DNA of 64,000 nt from Gracilaria gracilis (taxonomy: Eukaryota; Rhodophyta; Florideophyceae; Gracilariales; Gracilariaceae): the NCBI GenBank assembly GCA_030374805.1, contig JARGSG010000035.1, forward strand, positions 558,001 through 622,000. The letters are read 5' to 3'. The notes under the pieces are model-generated. The model had not been told where the DNA came from. It searched no databases and was given only the letters and a program-made list of their open reading frames with translations. Positions 10,207 through 22,000 of the stretch are shown here, piece by piece; within the stretch, counting starts at the first letter, position 1, and every line of letters begins with the position of its first letter. A program made the position numbers and the translations under genes.

Positions 10207-12517
10207 AGAAGGCCAGTACCTTCTCAGGCCATTTTCGGAGAATATCAGAACAACAAGACTCCGGCGTTCACGAAGGGGCGGCAAGCAAAGTCGTCTGCTA
10301 AACGTTCTTTTCGGCATCTCAGTACAGTGTTCAACATCATTCAGTACTCCTGGACGACAATCACAAACTAACCTCTTTCCAAACAAATGAGTTCCAAACG
10401 GATGCAGCCAAGGAGAATTTCCGACAAACAGTTGTGAAAGAATCACTGTCTCTTTCAATGAAGTCTAGAGAAAAAGAAATGTGTCGAATATTAGTAGCGA
10501 TGATCTTCTTAATTCTGAGTGCGTGTTACAAACTCTCTCATTCATTTTATGTCCAAGCACAATACGTAGAATAGACGAGATGTATAGATTCAAACGGAAT
10601 CAAAATAGTCTTTCAACTTTGTAAGTTAACTGCAATGATCATCAACCATTGTATTCCAGTGGTGCAATCATTTGAAATTACGAAAGTGTGGTGTTTTTCA
10701 ATGAAATGCCCATTGAGAAATAGCGGAGGCAGATACTTCGGGCACCCTTCTTTTATTTGCAGCAGGATTATCCGCGGAAGAGAAGAAGGAACGACACAAT
10801 GAGCACAGAAGAAATTAGTGAGGCGCATATACTTTTCTTCTTCTCCTTCTTCTGAGGCTATTTGAGTGCAGTTTGAAACACTACGCTCTAAGATGCCCAG
10901 AAAGAAATTTATCTAGAAGGTTCTGCTTGCCTTCGTCTTGTGAGCGAAGGGGTCTAGAAGTTGCTGAGGTTGGTTTAAGATGGCCTGAACAGACGTTGAC
11001 CTTTCTAGTAATAGAACGCACCAAGTTGTAGTTGAACTTGGGTGCTCATAAAGTGAGCAATGAACAGAAGCATTGATAGAATGCTTCAGCTCTGCCTGAA
11101 ATGGATGGTGGTTCAGTGAAATCGCTTTAGATGTTCTTTTCTGTGTGGTGGTTCACGGTCACCGAATTTCGAAGCAAAGGAGCTCGATTTTCAATGTCAG
11201 TTTCATATTTTTTTCAAAAGCGCGTTTCCTCCCCCAGGCAATGCAGAGGACTGCGGTAGTCGTGAGTTTTAATCCGGTTCAAGACGGCCTCTTCGACATA
11301 ATCAATGCATGAAGCTCCGGCCTCTAATAGCAGGGCATCATGGACTGAGTTTTATCTTTGTCGTTCTTTTTCTTGTCTTGGCGTGCGGCTACTAAGGTCT
11401 TAATAGTGGAGTATTGGATATTTTCCTCTCATGCGTGTGCAACAACTTTTTCACGGCGATAACTCTTCGAGACAGACAGAAGGACGAAAACAAAGTCGTC
11501 GATTACAAGTAATCGCACATCATCCCGAGTCATTAGCAGACAGAGAGCAATAAAGCCAGTGCTTGCAGGCCATTGTGCGGGACACTCGCGACGTGAAAAG
11601 AAAAATTAACGACGCACAATCATTGATCATACAAGGATAATTCCAGTTAAACGAATTGTCAATTAATAGACATTGACGTGTGTTACATTACGCACGGAAT
11701 TGATCCCGCACGGGTTTCTCGCTGACCAGGTCGTACGGCAATCAGTTGTGCTTCATCGGCCACACAACAGTTCTTCAGTCAAGACCCACTATCTAGTGCG
11801 TCAGAGACTGAAACGGTACACAGCACACGGCATACGTATTCGAATCGTTGTGTTCCCCATGTCAAGTACGTGTAGCGCTGCTACCCTTGGGAAACAGAAA
11901 ACGTATTGGAGTCTAAGAAGCACAAAAACGAGCAGGCGTCTTCTTTTACGGATATGTACTCACAAGCAGTAGCGTCGGCTCCATCGGAGTCGAGACGGTT
12001 ATGGGTCCATAAATAATGCTTTTCCATACTCTCCATTTCGTCGATTTACGAACGTAATGTTATCGATATGCGACAAGATATGTAACCTTACGGCGACGGT
12101 CACATCAGCGTCAGTGCCTGCACGGTATCGCAAGATTAATTCTGGCCATGCAAATTCCGCGAACTCTCTCAGAGAGTCTCTTTCTCCAAAGATCAGCCAT
12201 CGTTGGTATGAGAATGAGAGCATCTTGTCAGACTCAAATTCATTATGAACGAATTCGCAAGGAGCCTTTTACCAGAACTGCGAGCAGCCGACATGAAAAT
12301 TCTCAAATAAGGCGATTGCCGACAAAATCATACTGTACCAAGTTGGTACTACCAACGTCGTAGATACGTTATTCGAGTGGGACATTCCAAAAGGCGTAGC
12401 AGCGCAGCCTCTTATTCTCTAGCTTGCAGTGTCTTCTCTGAGACATGTCTCGTCACGATTCAAGTGCTTGGGACAAGTGGTTCTATGTGATACATTAACG
12501 TATACAGATCCCGAAGC
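10207..12517. other. Long gene-free intergenic region
   Basis: AT-richer, many stops in all frames; no frame resembles a protein. A composite of GTACC/GTAGATAC-like words lies near 12340-12360. Probably old, unrecognisable repeat DNA. Confidence 0.4.
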
Positions 12518-13552
12518 TTACGGCTTGTCATCGGGTGGTAAGTCGCGATCTTCGCACAACTGTTTGCATTCAGAGTCCATATTGACGACGGTTGACGGTT
12601 GTTTCAGAGTTGTTGGCGACTGCGCAGGAGTAGCGTACGCCTTCGAGACGGCGAAGAGAACGCCAGCAAGCACACCACCCATTATGCTGACCCAACCTAA
12701 CAGGGATATGTTAGTGTTAAACAAGAGCGCCCCCAGTAACACGACTGAGAACTTGTTGCAGCCACCGAGAAAGCTTAGCGTGCTGCCGGAAGTGACGGAC
12801 ACGAGCCAGAAGATTGATATGCCGATGGCGGCCGCGAGCACAGATGATAGGATGTATACATGACGGAATATGGGGGTAGCGTTTGGAAAGTGTTCAATGA
12901 ACGGTACAAGTTGGTTAGTTGAATAAGCAATAGGTAACATGAGCGTAGCGGCGACAAGATTGGAGTGCAAGGTCTTCTGTACGGGGGTGAAAGAGTCAGA
13001 AAGGCAGGCGCGAAGCGAAAGCACGTAGAGAATGTTAATGACAACGTTAGCCATTGCCCAGGCGTATCCGACCACGTTGTACTCCAGATCGGTGACGGCT
13101 GTGACTGCGTTGGCGGCGATGATGAGCAACATGGCGGCGGTGGTGGAGCGCGTGATGGGGTCAGAGAAGAGTGCACGTTCCATGAGGGCGATGCCCATGG
13201 GCGCCATGCTCTTGAGCACGGACAGCACCGGTAACGACACGGAACGCAAGGCGCGGGCGTTGGTGAAGATGTACAAGGTGAAGAGCAAACATGGTACAAA
13301 GATCTGTCGGAGCAACGGCAGAGAGATTGGGGACGTTCGACGAGAGAGTTGTAACAGACAAAGCAGGATGGAAACGCCGATGGACTGGAATGAAAGCAAC
13401 GCCCAGGGGTAATCAAGAGAGCCCGAGAAGATGAGCTTGTTGGCAAGCGTGAGCGATGTGGAGGTGGTGATGTAGGCCAGACCGGCTAGCACGGGGGTGA
13501 AGGTGAGGACACGCACGGCGAAAGCGCGGGGCTTGGACGGCTGAGGGGACAT
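12518..13552 (-). CDS. SLC35/GONST-type nucleotide-sugar transporter (DMT superfamily)
   Basis: 344 aa from the ATG at 13552. An open frame extends further upstream but runs through promoter-like GC-rich sequence, so this Met (MSPQPSK) is chosen. About ten hydrophobic helices span nearly the whole protein, starting with LTLANKLIF. Diagnostic segments are DLEYNVVGYAWAMANVV in the middle and GGCNKFSVVLLGALLFN near the end, matching the layout of GDP-mannose/UDP-sugar transporters (VRG4, GONST, SLC35D). Predicted role: exchange of a nucleotide sugar for the NMP across the Golgi membrane, feeding glycan or cell-wall galactan synthesis. The substrate cannot be read from sequence; a triose-phosphate-translocator relative is the alternative. 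Divergent from the gene at 14813. Confidence 0.8.
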   Translation of the reverse strand: MSPQPSKPRAFAVRVLTFTPVLAGLAYITTSTSLTLANKLIFSGSLDYPWALLSFQSIGVSILLCLLQLSRRTSPISLPLLRQIFVPCLLFTLYIFTNARALRSVSLPVLSVLKSMAPMGIALMERALFSDPITRSTTAAMLLIIAANAVTAVTDLEYNVVGYAWAMANVVINILYVLSLRACLSDSFTPVQKTLHSNLVAATLMLPIAYSTNQLVPFIEHFPNATPIFRHVYILSSVLAAAIGISIFWLVSVTSGSTLSFLGGCNKFSVVLLGALLFNTNISLLGWVSIMGGVLAGVLFAVSKAYATPAQSPTTLKQPSTVVNMDSECKQLCEDRDLPPDDKP

Positions 13553-13825
13553 TTTGACGACGGGGAAGAAAGGACCAAGTGGAACAGGTGCGATGCATGG
13601 AGTAGTGTAGACGACGGCGACGGCGACGGCGACGGCACGGAGAGACGGCGGTTGGTTTGTATGTATAGGCGCTTTTACGCACGGAGGCGGGGGGCGATGG
13701 CACAACGCGCGCAGCAGCTTGTCGATATAAAACGCTGTTGCTCTGTCGAGGCGCAGCGCGCGGAGCGCGTGCTGATGGTGTGCGGGCCAGCACGGCGCGC
13801 CATCAATGGCCATACAGTAACCTTA

Positions 13826-13853
13826 GGGTACTGTAGATTCTGTTACAGTACCC
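13826..13853. repeat. Perfect 10-bp inverted repeat
   Basis: GGGTACTGTA, 8-nt loop, TACAGTACCC. It is built from the same GTAC-rich words as the recurrent motifs and lies 274-301 bp before the transporter ATG. Confidence 0.55.
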
Positions 13854-14552
13854 AGGGTCGATACAAGTGCGTTCACAAAGGAAAGTTTTTACAATGGTAG
13901 CCGCTTTATCTGCTCCTGGACTGCAGTTTCAACTTGAAACTTTCAAGTATGAAGTTGACGGCTTCTAGGCGAGAGTCTAGTAGGCCGTAAGAGGATACAA
14001 GGTTAATCTCCAGTGCCGTGTACTGTTGTACAGCCACGTTTGTAGGTCAACAGCAGTCTCCTTGACTTGCCATTGCTCCACACGCCCGCGCCTTTTTTGT
14101 ACTCCATGGGTGCGAGCTTTCGCGGCGTTGGCTTCATTGCTCCGCTACTTGTTCGTCCAAGTTTCGACGATCTGTGCCTGCCTGGCCACATTGCCCGTGT
14201 CGAAACAATCGCTGCTGCTCTAGATACTGCACGTGCTGTCGCTCGCGATTTGTCGTCGTGCAGAATCGCCGCCGCTCATGACATGCTTATCTTCATGAGG
14301 ATCGCGAAGCGCAGCGCTTTCACGGTATCGATAAACGTATCTACGAGTTGTCGTCGACCAGCACAAGCTCCCGAAAAGGCGTACCAAACGGCAATCCGAT
14401 TGGATACGCCACTGTGATGCCACATCAAAGTGTACGGAAATGGTGTTCCATGATCAACTTGACAAGTCTACAAAGCTGCCAAGGCAGCGCTACCTGTACC
14501 TTTTGAAAGGCTAGGAACGCTCCCCTTGTAGTTGCCAGATCTAAACCGTCCA

Positions 14553-14565
14553 GTACGACGGTACC
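14553..14565. promoter_or_regulatory. 13-mer GTACGACGGTACC, copy 2
   Basis: Exact copy of the words at 3604-3616 and (inverted) 61549-61561; here 248-260 bp upstream of the ATG at 14813. Confidence 0.4.
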
Positions 14566-14812
14566 TTGATTATCCTACTACAAGGTAATCCAATAGACTC
14601 CAGAGAGCAGCGGTCGGAGCAGGGGGACGAACGCTCCACATAATATTTAGCAGCGCAGATGACGCTGTGCGGCCACAACCCGACAATTACCACCACGTGT
14701 CCATCTTTTCTTACCTACAACGTCAAAGAGCACCGCTTGGCCCATCTTCCTCACCCACGCCCCTGTATCGTTCACGCCGCAACCGATCGGCACCTCCGTC
14801 TCCAACAACCCC

Positions 14813-15757
14813 ATGCCGAGTTTTGTCCCGCCTCTTCCGCTACCGCCGTCATGCACCGCCCCTACATTTAGCGCATCTCGCACAACGACTCGCGTCCGCA
14901 TGTCCGCCTTCAACGCGCGTGTCAACAACACACGTGTGCGCACAATCGCCTCCATCGCCACCACTGTCGGCGCCGTTCTCACATTGTTCACGACCTCCAC
15001 GCACGCGCTTTCGCCCCTTTCCCATACGCCGTCCGTTGCCGCCGTTCAACGAATCAATACCATTCAAAGCAACCCCTCCCTGTCTGCGGGCGCTGCGCCC
15101 CCCCAGCTGGCGCTCATCAATGTATCCTCCACTCATCATGTCGCTGCGCATACAGAAGCTCACGTTTCCATCGGGCAGAAGGCCGCAAACTTTCTTCGCG
15201 CCCGCGGCTTGAGAGATGAGGCTGTCGTCTTGATTATATCCGCCTTGCCAGTAGTCGAGCTGCGAGGTGGTATTCCAGTAGCTTTTCTGCTCGGAGTTCC
15301 ACCGCTACAAGCGTTTTTACTGTCAGTGATTGGAAATATGTTACCAGTCATCCCTCTCATGTGGCTCTTAAGACTCTCTTTAGTGCAGCGTATTGCCTCC
15401 AGAGTGCTGGATCGAGCCAGAAGAAAAGCCCAAGCCGTCAGTAATTCTTCGTCACAAGCTCGAGCCTTGGCTCTTTTTGTCGGCGTGCCCCTCCCGGGTA
15501 CTGGGGCTTGGACTGGTTGTTTGGTAGCGTTTGTACTCGGTATGCCACCTCAAACAACCTTTCTCTCTCTTCTGTTTGGCGTCTTTTCGGCGGCCGTTAT
15601 TGTTACGTCTCTGTGCGCAATGGGAAAGACAGGTGGTGCCATTGCTGCTTCTGTGTTGTTGGCAACTGGCTTGATCTCCCTGCTTAATAGCTACAGAGTT
15701 GCTCCACTTCCGTCGCCTGATACGCCCATTGAAAATGATGTCACGGAGCAGAGGTAA
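14813..15757 (+). CDS. Small multidrug export family membrane protein (COG2426-like)
   Basis: 314 aa. After a Ser/Thr/Ala-rich N-terminal extension of about 110 residues, which could be a plastid or mitochondrial presequence, comes the family core. It has ELRGGIPVAFLLGVPP near residue 148, a hydrophobic helix, a polar Arg-rich loop, then VPLPGTGAWTG near 224 and three further hydrophobic stretches. The paired ELRGGIP and PLPGTGAWTG motifs are the signature of the bacterial 'putative small multi-drug export' family; such proteins in algae are often organellar. Transport activity is not established for most members. A second in-frame Met (MSAFNAR, residue 30) is an alternative start. Divergent from the nucleotide-sugar transporter. 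Confidence 0.75.
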   Translation: MPSFVPPLPLPPSCTAPTFSASRTTTRVRMSAFNARVNNTRVRTIASIATTVGAVLTLFTTSTHALSPLSHTPSVAAVQRINTIQSNPSLSAGAAPPQLALINVSSTHHVAAHTEAHVSIGQKAANFLRARGLRDEAVVLIISALPVVELRGGIPVAFLLGVPPLQAFLLSVIGNMLPVIPLMWLLRLSLVQRIASRVLDRARRKAQAVSNSSSQARALALFVGVPLPGTGAWTGCLVAFVLGMPPQTTFLSLLFGVFSAAVIVTSLCAMGKTGGAIAASVLLATGLISLLNSYRVAPLPSPDTPIENDVTEQR

Positions 15758-16469
15758 CCTCATGAATAGCATCGTACTTCCACGGAATACTTAAATCTGC
15801 ACAACATGCACCCACCGTTGTGTGTCGATCGAAGGCGGCTATTGCAAACCACGTGTAGATACCATCATTGATGGCACTCGTTTACGCCCTTTGATACCTA
15901 TGCCGAAGAGAGTCGTCGATCTTGTGCTCGGGCATATATACGATATGTGTTGCGGATTCAGCTGTTCCAAGAAGCGCAGACGAACATGATTGCACTCCAC
16001 ATTTTTGAACACCTACAATTCACTGAGATAACCTCAACGGCCTCTTACTCTCTAGTTGTGCAAGATTATATTTCAATTCAAACTTCACTCTCAATCAACC
16101 GTGAGCGTTATGTAGAACTGCGTAACCTGGTGAGGTTTGCGTTTAAACCGCATAGTCGTACCATATTTGTGCATACATGCGTGGGTGCTTTCACAATCCC
16201 ATCTGCAAAGAGGAGTATTGCGTCCATTCCCAGCTCGAATTCCGCCCAGGATCTCGTGAGTGCGTATGTTTTTATTTCTTTGCTCTACTACTGCACTTCT
16301 CCGCATGCGAAAGGAGTAACGGCTCATAATTCACTCTCAATGGCGTCGAATATCTGTTTGCTCATCGTCTGTCTGTGGAATCTTGTATTGGTTAAGGCGA
16401 TGCCTAGGCGCGTCTTCGCGAAAACTGCAGAAGATTGGCTGCTGTATTTGTTGTTGTTGTTTTTACTAG
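15758..16469. other. Intergenic, no gene supported
   Basis: Includes GTAGATACC at 15855-15863, a motif repeated seven times in the window. A 178-codon open frame at 15947-16483 resembles no protein family and lacks a convincing start context. Confidence 0.35.
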
Positions 16470-16760
16470 ATGCGTGCGTCTAATCCTCGGAGTGGATTTG
16501 CTTGCAGTTTGCCAAAGATCTCCCTACCCAACAACGCCTCCGTCGACAGCCTAGCCGCTAACCACAAATCCAAAGGCGTGATACGCTCATTGAGCTACTT
16601 CGTTTTTCAATGTAAACATTGCTTTCGGCCGGCGGAGAATCTGCATGCGTAGATTCTCCGCCGGTCATTGCATTCCTAAAGTCTTCCCGTTTGCAAGAGC
16701 TTTTTTTCTGATTCTGCTACCGATGGTTACCCCCTTCTCACCCATTGTTCTTCTTCGTTT
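16470..16760 (+). repeat. R1 dispersed repeat, copy d (diverged)
   Basis: Aligned with copy a through CCTAGCCGCTAACCACAAAT and GATACGCTCATTGAGCTAC, then, past a hairpin insertion, CCTAAAGTCTTCCC and GCTACCGATGG. Most diverged of the four copies. Confidence 0.5.
16629..16664. repeat. Perfect 14-bp hairpin inside R1 copy d
   Basis: CCGGCGGAGAATCT, 8-nt loop GCATGCGT, AGATTCTCCGCCGG. All 14 pairs are Watson-Crick. Confidence 0.75.
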
Positions 16761-17039
16761 TTACTTCTTCAGTCATCTTCTTTAGAACTCATTGGCAGAG
16801 GGAGTACACTAGGAGAACGAGCTGTGCATGCAACAAATTTGTCGCTTTAAAGGATCGTGGCCACCTCTCTTCATCCAATTCCTATGAATCACATGTCATG
16901 ACTCACAAGCTATTTTGTGCTTGCAGCGGGGAACCTTATATGAGAAGAGGTTCCATTGAAACAATTTCCGGCTTCTCTCAGCTCTTTCTCAGTTAGATGG
17001 ACACCCTTTTCGGATTCAAACATTCCGAAAGCATCCTAG

Positions 17040-17400
17040 ACCTTCTTCTTCTTCTTAATTGTGAGCACGACGTGCCCGTTTATTACTCGTGACGCGAGGG
17101 GCTTGCTTGCGGCCCCCAACAACCTATAATGCGTCCTCAACAAAACCTAGTCACTGGCTGTAAATGTAAAACCGTGTTACGCTCACTTAATGACCACATT
17201 GTTCTCCCGAAAACACATTAGACTTCTGAGGCAGTCTCGACTGCGTGAGCATTTCGCTACCGACGTTTGTCGCGTTTCCATCTCTTCTTCGTTCCTTGCA
17301 CCACTTTGTTCGTCCTCTGAGCCCGTCGGCAGAGCGGCACACCACGACAAGGGGCTCTGCACGTACCACATTGCGCCCTACAAGAGGTTATGACGACTCT
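17040..17400 (+). repeat. R1 dispersed repeat, copy c
   Basis: Closest to copy a over its whole length: CTTCTTCTTAATTGTGAGC start, GGGGC...GCCCC stem, CTGCGTGAGCATTTCGCTAC, and GTCGGCAGAGCGGCACACCA near the end. The stem differs from copies a and b by a T-A to C-G pair change. Confidence 0.7.
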
Positions 17401-17499
17401 CCAAGCGCTTAAACCCCCCGAGTGTAAGCAAATATGATTCTTTGAGCTCGCTCAGGAATGTCTCCTGGCGTGAAGAGTGAGCCTGCGTCCGGCAGAACG

Positions 17500-18065
17500 G
17501 CGCAATCGTTGGTTTAGGGATATGATTAGACAATGGCCACAGAAGTTCTTGGTCTCTTGTGAATCACAAGTTGTGATAGTTCTCCTTCAATTCAGCAGGT
17601 AGGAAACTGAAGTCCATCGTGGAGAAGAAGGAAGAGATCTTATGAATTAGCGACAACCGAGAATAGTGACACTGTACAAGAAGAACTCCCAAGAAACGAA
17701 CTGTCTGCTCCGCAGGAAAGAAGAGACATGTCATTGCTGGCGATGATTAAGCAATGACCGTCAAAGTTCTTGGCCTTCTTCAGAAAGAGGGCCGGCCATA
17801 CGTAGATAGAAAACTTCTCCCACTGCTTTGAATTAAGGAGTAATAGACCACACCAAACACATTTATGGGCTATACGCCATAGCGGTACTATCATGGGGAA
17901 CGAAAGCACCCATTCAATCCTTGATTACATATCACCCTCAAAAGTCCTTGGCCTCCCAAAGAGAGAAAGCTTTATTGTAAGCTTTACTGCAGTTTAGCAA
18001 TAGAGAACTGTTGTCCACAATAAAGAAGAAGAAAGAAGAATTACCACTGGCCTGGTGAAGGAAAA
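17500..18065 (+). mobile_element. Three decayed LINE ORF2 tails in tandem
   Basis: Starts near 17510, 17740 and 17935 each carry a degenerate GATTA(A/G)-CAATG-CC...AAGTTCTTGG block followed by TAGA and a CCACA(A/C)TAA-like end. They match the sequence after the zinc-knuckle tail at 18850. Same orientation throughout. No intact frame. Confidence 0.45.
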
Positions 18066-18164
18066 GCACTATCACGTACCACAACTGGGGATAATGAAAT
18101 TCCACAAGTAAAGACGAACATATCATATTTGAGGTAGTTGCAGCGGCTCTCTCTCTCTTTTATG

Positions 18165-18240
18165 AGCGCACTAGCTTAATTATAACTTGGGGCGGAACGT
18201 GTCTTTTCAAAGAAACATTCTGTCACAAGGAAAGCCAACT
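18165..18240 (+). repeat. R2 short dispersed repeat, copy 2
   Basis: GCACTAGCTTAATTATAACT followed by GAACGTGTCTTTTCAAAGAAA, matching the order of words at 10150-10206 with divergence. Confidence 0.45.
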
Positions 18241-18557
18241 ATCTATAGGGCCACTTTCTGCGACTGTCTCTGCTTTACTTGAAAGACACAGCAACTGCAA
18301 CTAGCAACATTAACTAAAACTCTTAAGTGGTACAAGGGGAAATTTAAAGTCAAAACAAAAACAAGAGGATTCGTTTCTACCATATATATATGTAGTTCAC
18401 CAACTACTACACTGTGTTGGCACAAAATGTGGGGTCTATGTCTCTTGGGCCCCAAGCCACTGCGGTATCCTGCAGAATGAACGTGCGGACCAACTGGAGA
18501 AGTCTGGACTGAATAAACCGCTTTCATGCCAACTAGATATCTCAGTCGACTTTCAAG

Positions 18558-19010
18558 ATGTTCCGGCACAGCTCAGAAACAAGTAGAGACGAAAGCGTGT
18601 TTGCTATCAAAATGGAGAATTCAGAAGATGAACGAAGTGCGAGATGTTCGAAAGGTACACTGGCGCAGTTTGCGATTAAGCATGTGCCTACTCTGCACCC
18701 CGTTAGCTCTTATCTAAACGGAAAGATATCGCGTTGCGAGTGCGGGACAGCTGCGAAGAAAGACGTTGATCACGTGCTTTTTAGATGTCCTTTAACGAAT
18801 GCAGCACGTCGCGATGTATTACTGGCAACTGGCGAGAGACTTGTAGTTAAGTCGTTGATAGATATGATTTAGCAATGGCCGTAACGGTTTCTGGCCTTCT
18901 TTGGGAGAGCGAACTATCTTTAGATAGGCCTCCAGCGGTCTCGGAATCAGGAGCAACCGACCACAATAAAAGAGTAGTTAAGCCAAGCCGCTGTGCTCCC
19001 ATTTTCCGGG
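18558..19010 (+). mobile_element. LINE ORF2 C-terminal fragment, best-preserved copy
   Basis: An open stretch of 104 codons ends in GTLAQFAIKHVPTLHPVSSY, then SRCECGTAAKKDVDHVLFRC and PLTNAARRDVLL. The CxC-x10-H-x4-C pattern after a conserved helix is the C-terminal zinc-knuckle region of LINE RNase H/RT polyproteins. A stop (TAG at 18870) interrupts DMI-QWP, and the frame continues in degraded form to about 19010. The upstream catalytic domains are absent, as expected for 5'-truncated insertions. Confidence 0.55.
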
Positions 19011-22000
19011 GAATGCCACCCTAGACTCTAGCTAGAGAGAAGCTATCCGATTAAAAACCTCAAGCTGTACTCTTGCAGCTTTGCTGCGTTCCCTGCATAT
19101 GCGCAACACCCAGCCTGTCCTGCTCGATTGCCTGGGAGTTGAATGTCCTTTTGACACAAAATACCACCTCCTTCTTGCGATACTACATAAAGATATCGTA
19201 ACTTCATTACAAGACCATAGAAGGTAAGACATTTTCGAAGTACATAGCCGAGCCGGCCTCTTATCGCAGTATGGCGGCTAAGTACTCGTTCGTTACTGGC
19301 AAATACTGTAGTATTTATAGTATGAAGGTGTTCTGTACAGCAGTAGAGAGCCAGAAGCACGCGCATAGTCATCAGTCGAGCGTGTCGATATTTCTATCGT
19401 GTTCCAGGGAGCCGAAGATGATATTCTGTTCAGAGATTGTACAATATTTTCGTACTGTACATAGCTACCAGGCACAAACCGACCTGAAGTCTTTAGAACA
19501 GCACCAACCCATCTCATAATAAGAGCCTCATTGCGCTCTGATTCTCTGGCATGTCCTTTTTTCGCCCCGCCCTTTCCTATCATTGTTCTCGATATGCCCG
19601 TTCCGTTTTGTCAAGTACAATCGGACATGTTCGGCATTGCGTATAGCCGCTTAAATCATGTCTAGAGACAAGCCGCTACATTGTTCGAAGTATTCCGTGT
19701 GTACCTTGCCTTCATCCTCCCCTTCACTACGGAAAACTAGCGTATCATTTACTGAGATACCTGATCTTAATCGGGTCCTTGAGTTCAGGATTGCAGGGAC
19801 AAGACTACATTTCAAACTAGCGGAACAGGTGGGGGTGATATTGGCGCTGATACTCTTGGGTAGGCAATCATGCACCTAGCGGTGTCCTACTTCGACAAGG
19901 ACAAGCTATTTTGCCAACATGGGAACGCATGGTTAACAATTTCTTCTTTCACAGCCGCCAACGAACGTCTCACAGAAGAGCTGGAGAAGAATCCAACACA
20001 TCCACAAGGACTCGCACACAAACGGGTATGTCACATACCGTATGTGCTACGTTCACGGGCGCCGAGTCATTGCAGAGTGCTGGAAAACGAACAAGTAAAC
20101 AAACTGGACAAATCTAGGCCATCTACCCCACTTGACGGGCAAGTCGAGTTTCCACTAGATCTCTTAGACGTACAACGTATGCTCTTCATACGGGTCAAAA
20201 CCCACCGATTGCTCGAGCACCATTCCGACTTTCTCGAAGTCGAGTAACCTTATGTGGAAAAAAAAACTAGCGTTGTTATATGTAGCTCAGATCTACACCG
20301 GGCAAGTCCCAAGTTTCGCACCCAGTAGCTTCATATTTAGAACAGGATACGCTTTGATACGAATGACGCACGAACGATAAGCAAGACCCCGAGCACGTGC
20401 TCGTTGTACCTTCGTAGTTCGGTGCTCCTGTATCTAAGATACCAACGGTACTCGCGCCTCCCGACGAGAGACTCCATTTCTTTTTGGAGGACAGTGTTGC
20501 AGGGCGTCGGGTTTCAAAATGCACGCGTTCCCAGCATCTGATGTGCAATTGTAAGGCTACGAAAGTGCAGATATTCACGGAATGCTATTCATAGAGAGAG
20601 AAAGGGAGAAAGGCTGGTTTTATTTGAATAAAGGCAAAAATAGAAAAGCTTTAAATCATATATGTATTTAAAGACAGCCACCCAAACTGTTCAATTCATC
20701 CTTCAGCAATCGTTTGGATTACAACAACCGTTCGTTTCATGGATCAAATCGGCCTTCTTGCAGATCATGATCATCATGATCACGATGAGCTTGATGGTGC
20801 TTCCGTACGCACGTATCTTACTACAAGAATTCTATTGTGTACTGCTGCGAGTGTAAAGTTTCTACAGGTTAGCCCAGAATACTCATGAGCAGCTTCCCCC
20901 CCAAGGCGCTATAAATGGAAGCGAGAACATCATAGAGCTATTGATTGGATCATGCCATGGGCAGATTGGTTGAGGCCGGTCCACATCCCCCATGGGTGGG
21001 AGCACCTACACGTACCAATATTCGAATAGGGTCTTGTAGAAAGGTTAAGAGAGTGTATATATAGTATTCAAAGGTCGAGCTTAATTCTGCTGTTTGGTAC
21101 CGTGGTAGATACGCGTCATGCTTGGCGGACTTGGGCTCTTTATGGTAGGGAAGCAGGAAAAAGTTAATGGTGCAGAGTCGCCGTCCTAACTTAGATACCT
21201 CTACACGCCAGAAAATACAAGTGTGCTGCACGCACTCGCGTCCAAATACCAAGAGAACAGGCTGCAGTCTAGTGAGTGAAATTGACATCTCTGTTATGGT
21301 ACTTCGGTATACGAGGAAATCCCTCCGAGGAATCGATACGAATGCAGGAGAGACTGAGTGGCACACTGTCCTACGTCATCTATCTCTGGTTGCATTGCAG
21401 TCCTGCAGCGAACAAGTAAGCCCGACCAGACGCTAGACCACAGCCTTTGAAAGATTCCTTTGTAGTGATCGTTATCAACTGGGCAGCAAGGGCCATAAAC
21501 ATGAGATGTTTAGAAACCTTCTGCTCGACAAAAGCACATATGGTCCACACTGAGCTACACCCTGCAGCTCCAGTCCAATCCCCTTTTCTTGGGATTGAGC
21601 CGTCCCTCTTCCACTGGTTTGGAATACAAGATCGAGCGCTATCCCGAATCCTGTCGAGAAGGAAGGCAATTGTGGGCGGTTTCTATCTATCATCAGTGGA
21701 ATCGGGGACATGAGCGCTTCTCAACCCATTTCAGGTGCTGCGAATCAGCTGCATTCACGCCACCTGCATTCTCGCTTTTGTTTAGACACGGCCTCCTGCA
21801 GGAAGATACGATACGCGTTTTGAACGTTGGGGTGCCGCCGTCACAGAGTGAAAGGTTCGTTGGCTGCAACTTTTCTTCTGGGGCCCTCTAGCTGAGCTAG
21901 ATAGTCCGTGACATCGTTGCAAACACTACCAGCTCGATGTATGTGCAATTCTGTAGCATAGCTGAAAGACAGGGTATGGAACTGGGCCATTCCAACGCTT

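Larger units (their letters stand above)
13553..14812. other. Divergent promoter region
   Basis: Separates two divergently transcribed genes. Contains a CGGCGA run at 13604-13636 in the presumed transporter leader, a TATAAAA at 13726 (plus orientation; its mirror on the minus strand is weaker), a hairpin at 13826-13853 and the 13-mer at 14553. No further gene supported. Confidence 0.45.

Noticed and set aside
12518-13813. Longer transporter with an 87-residue N-terminal extension
   Set aside because: The extension is low-complexity, lies over promoter-like DNA and adds nothing conserved; the Met at 13552 fits the family.
15947-16483. 178-codon open frame after the exporter
   Set aside because: Not protein-like, overlaps the diverged R1 repeat, no family.
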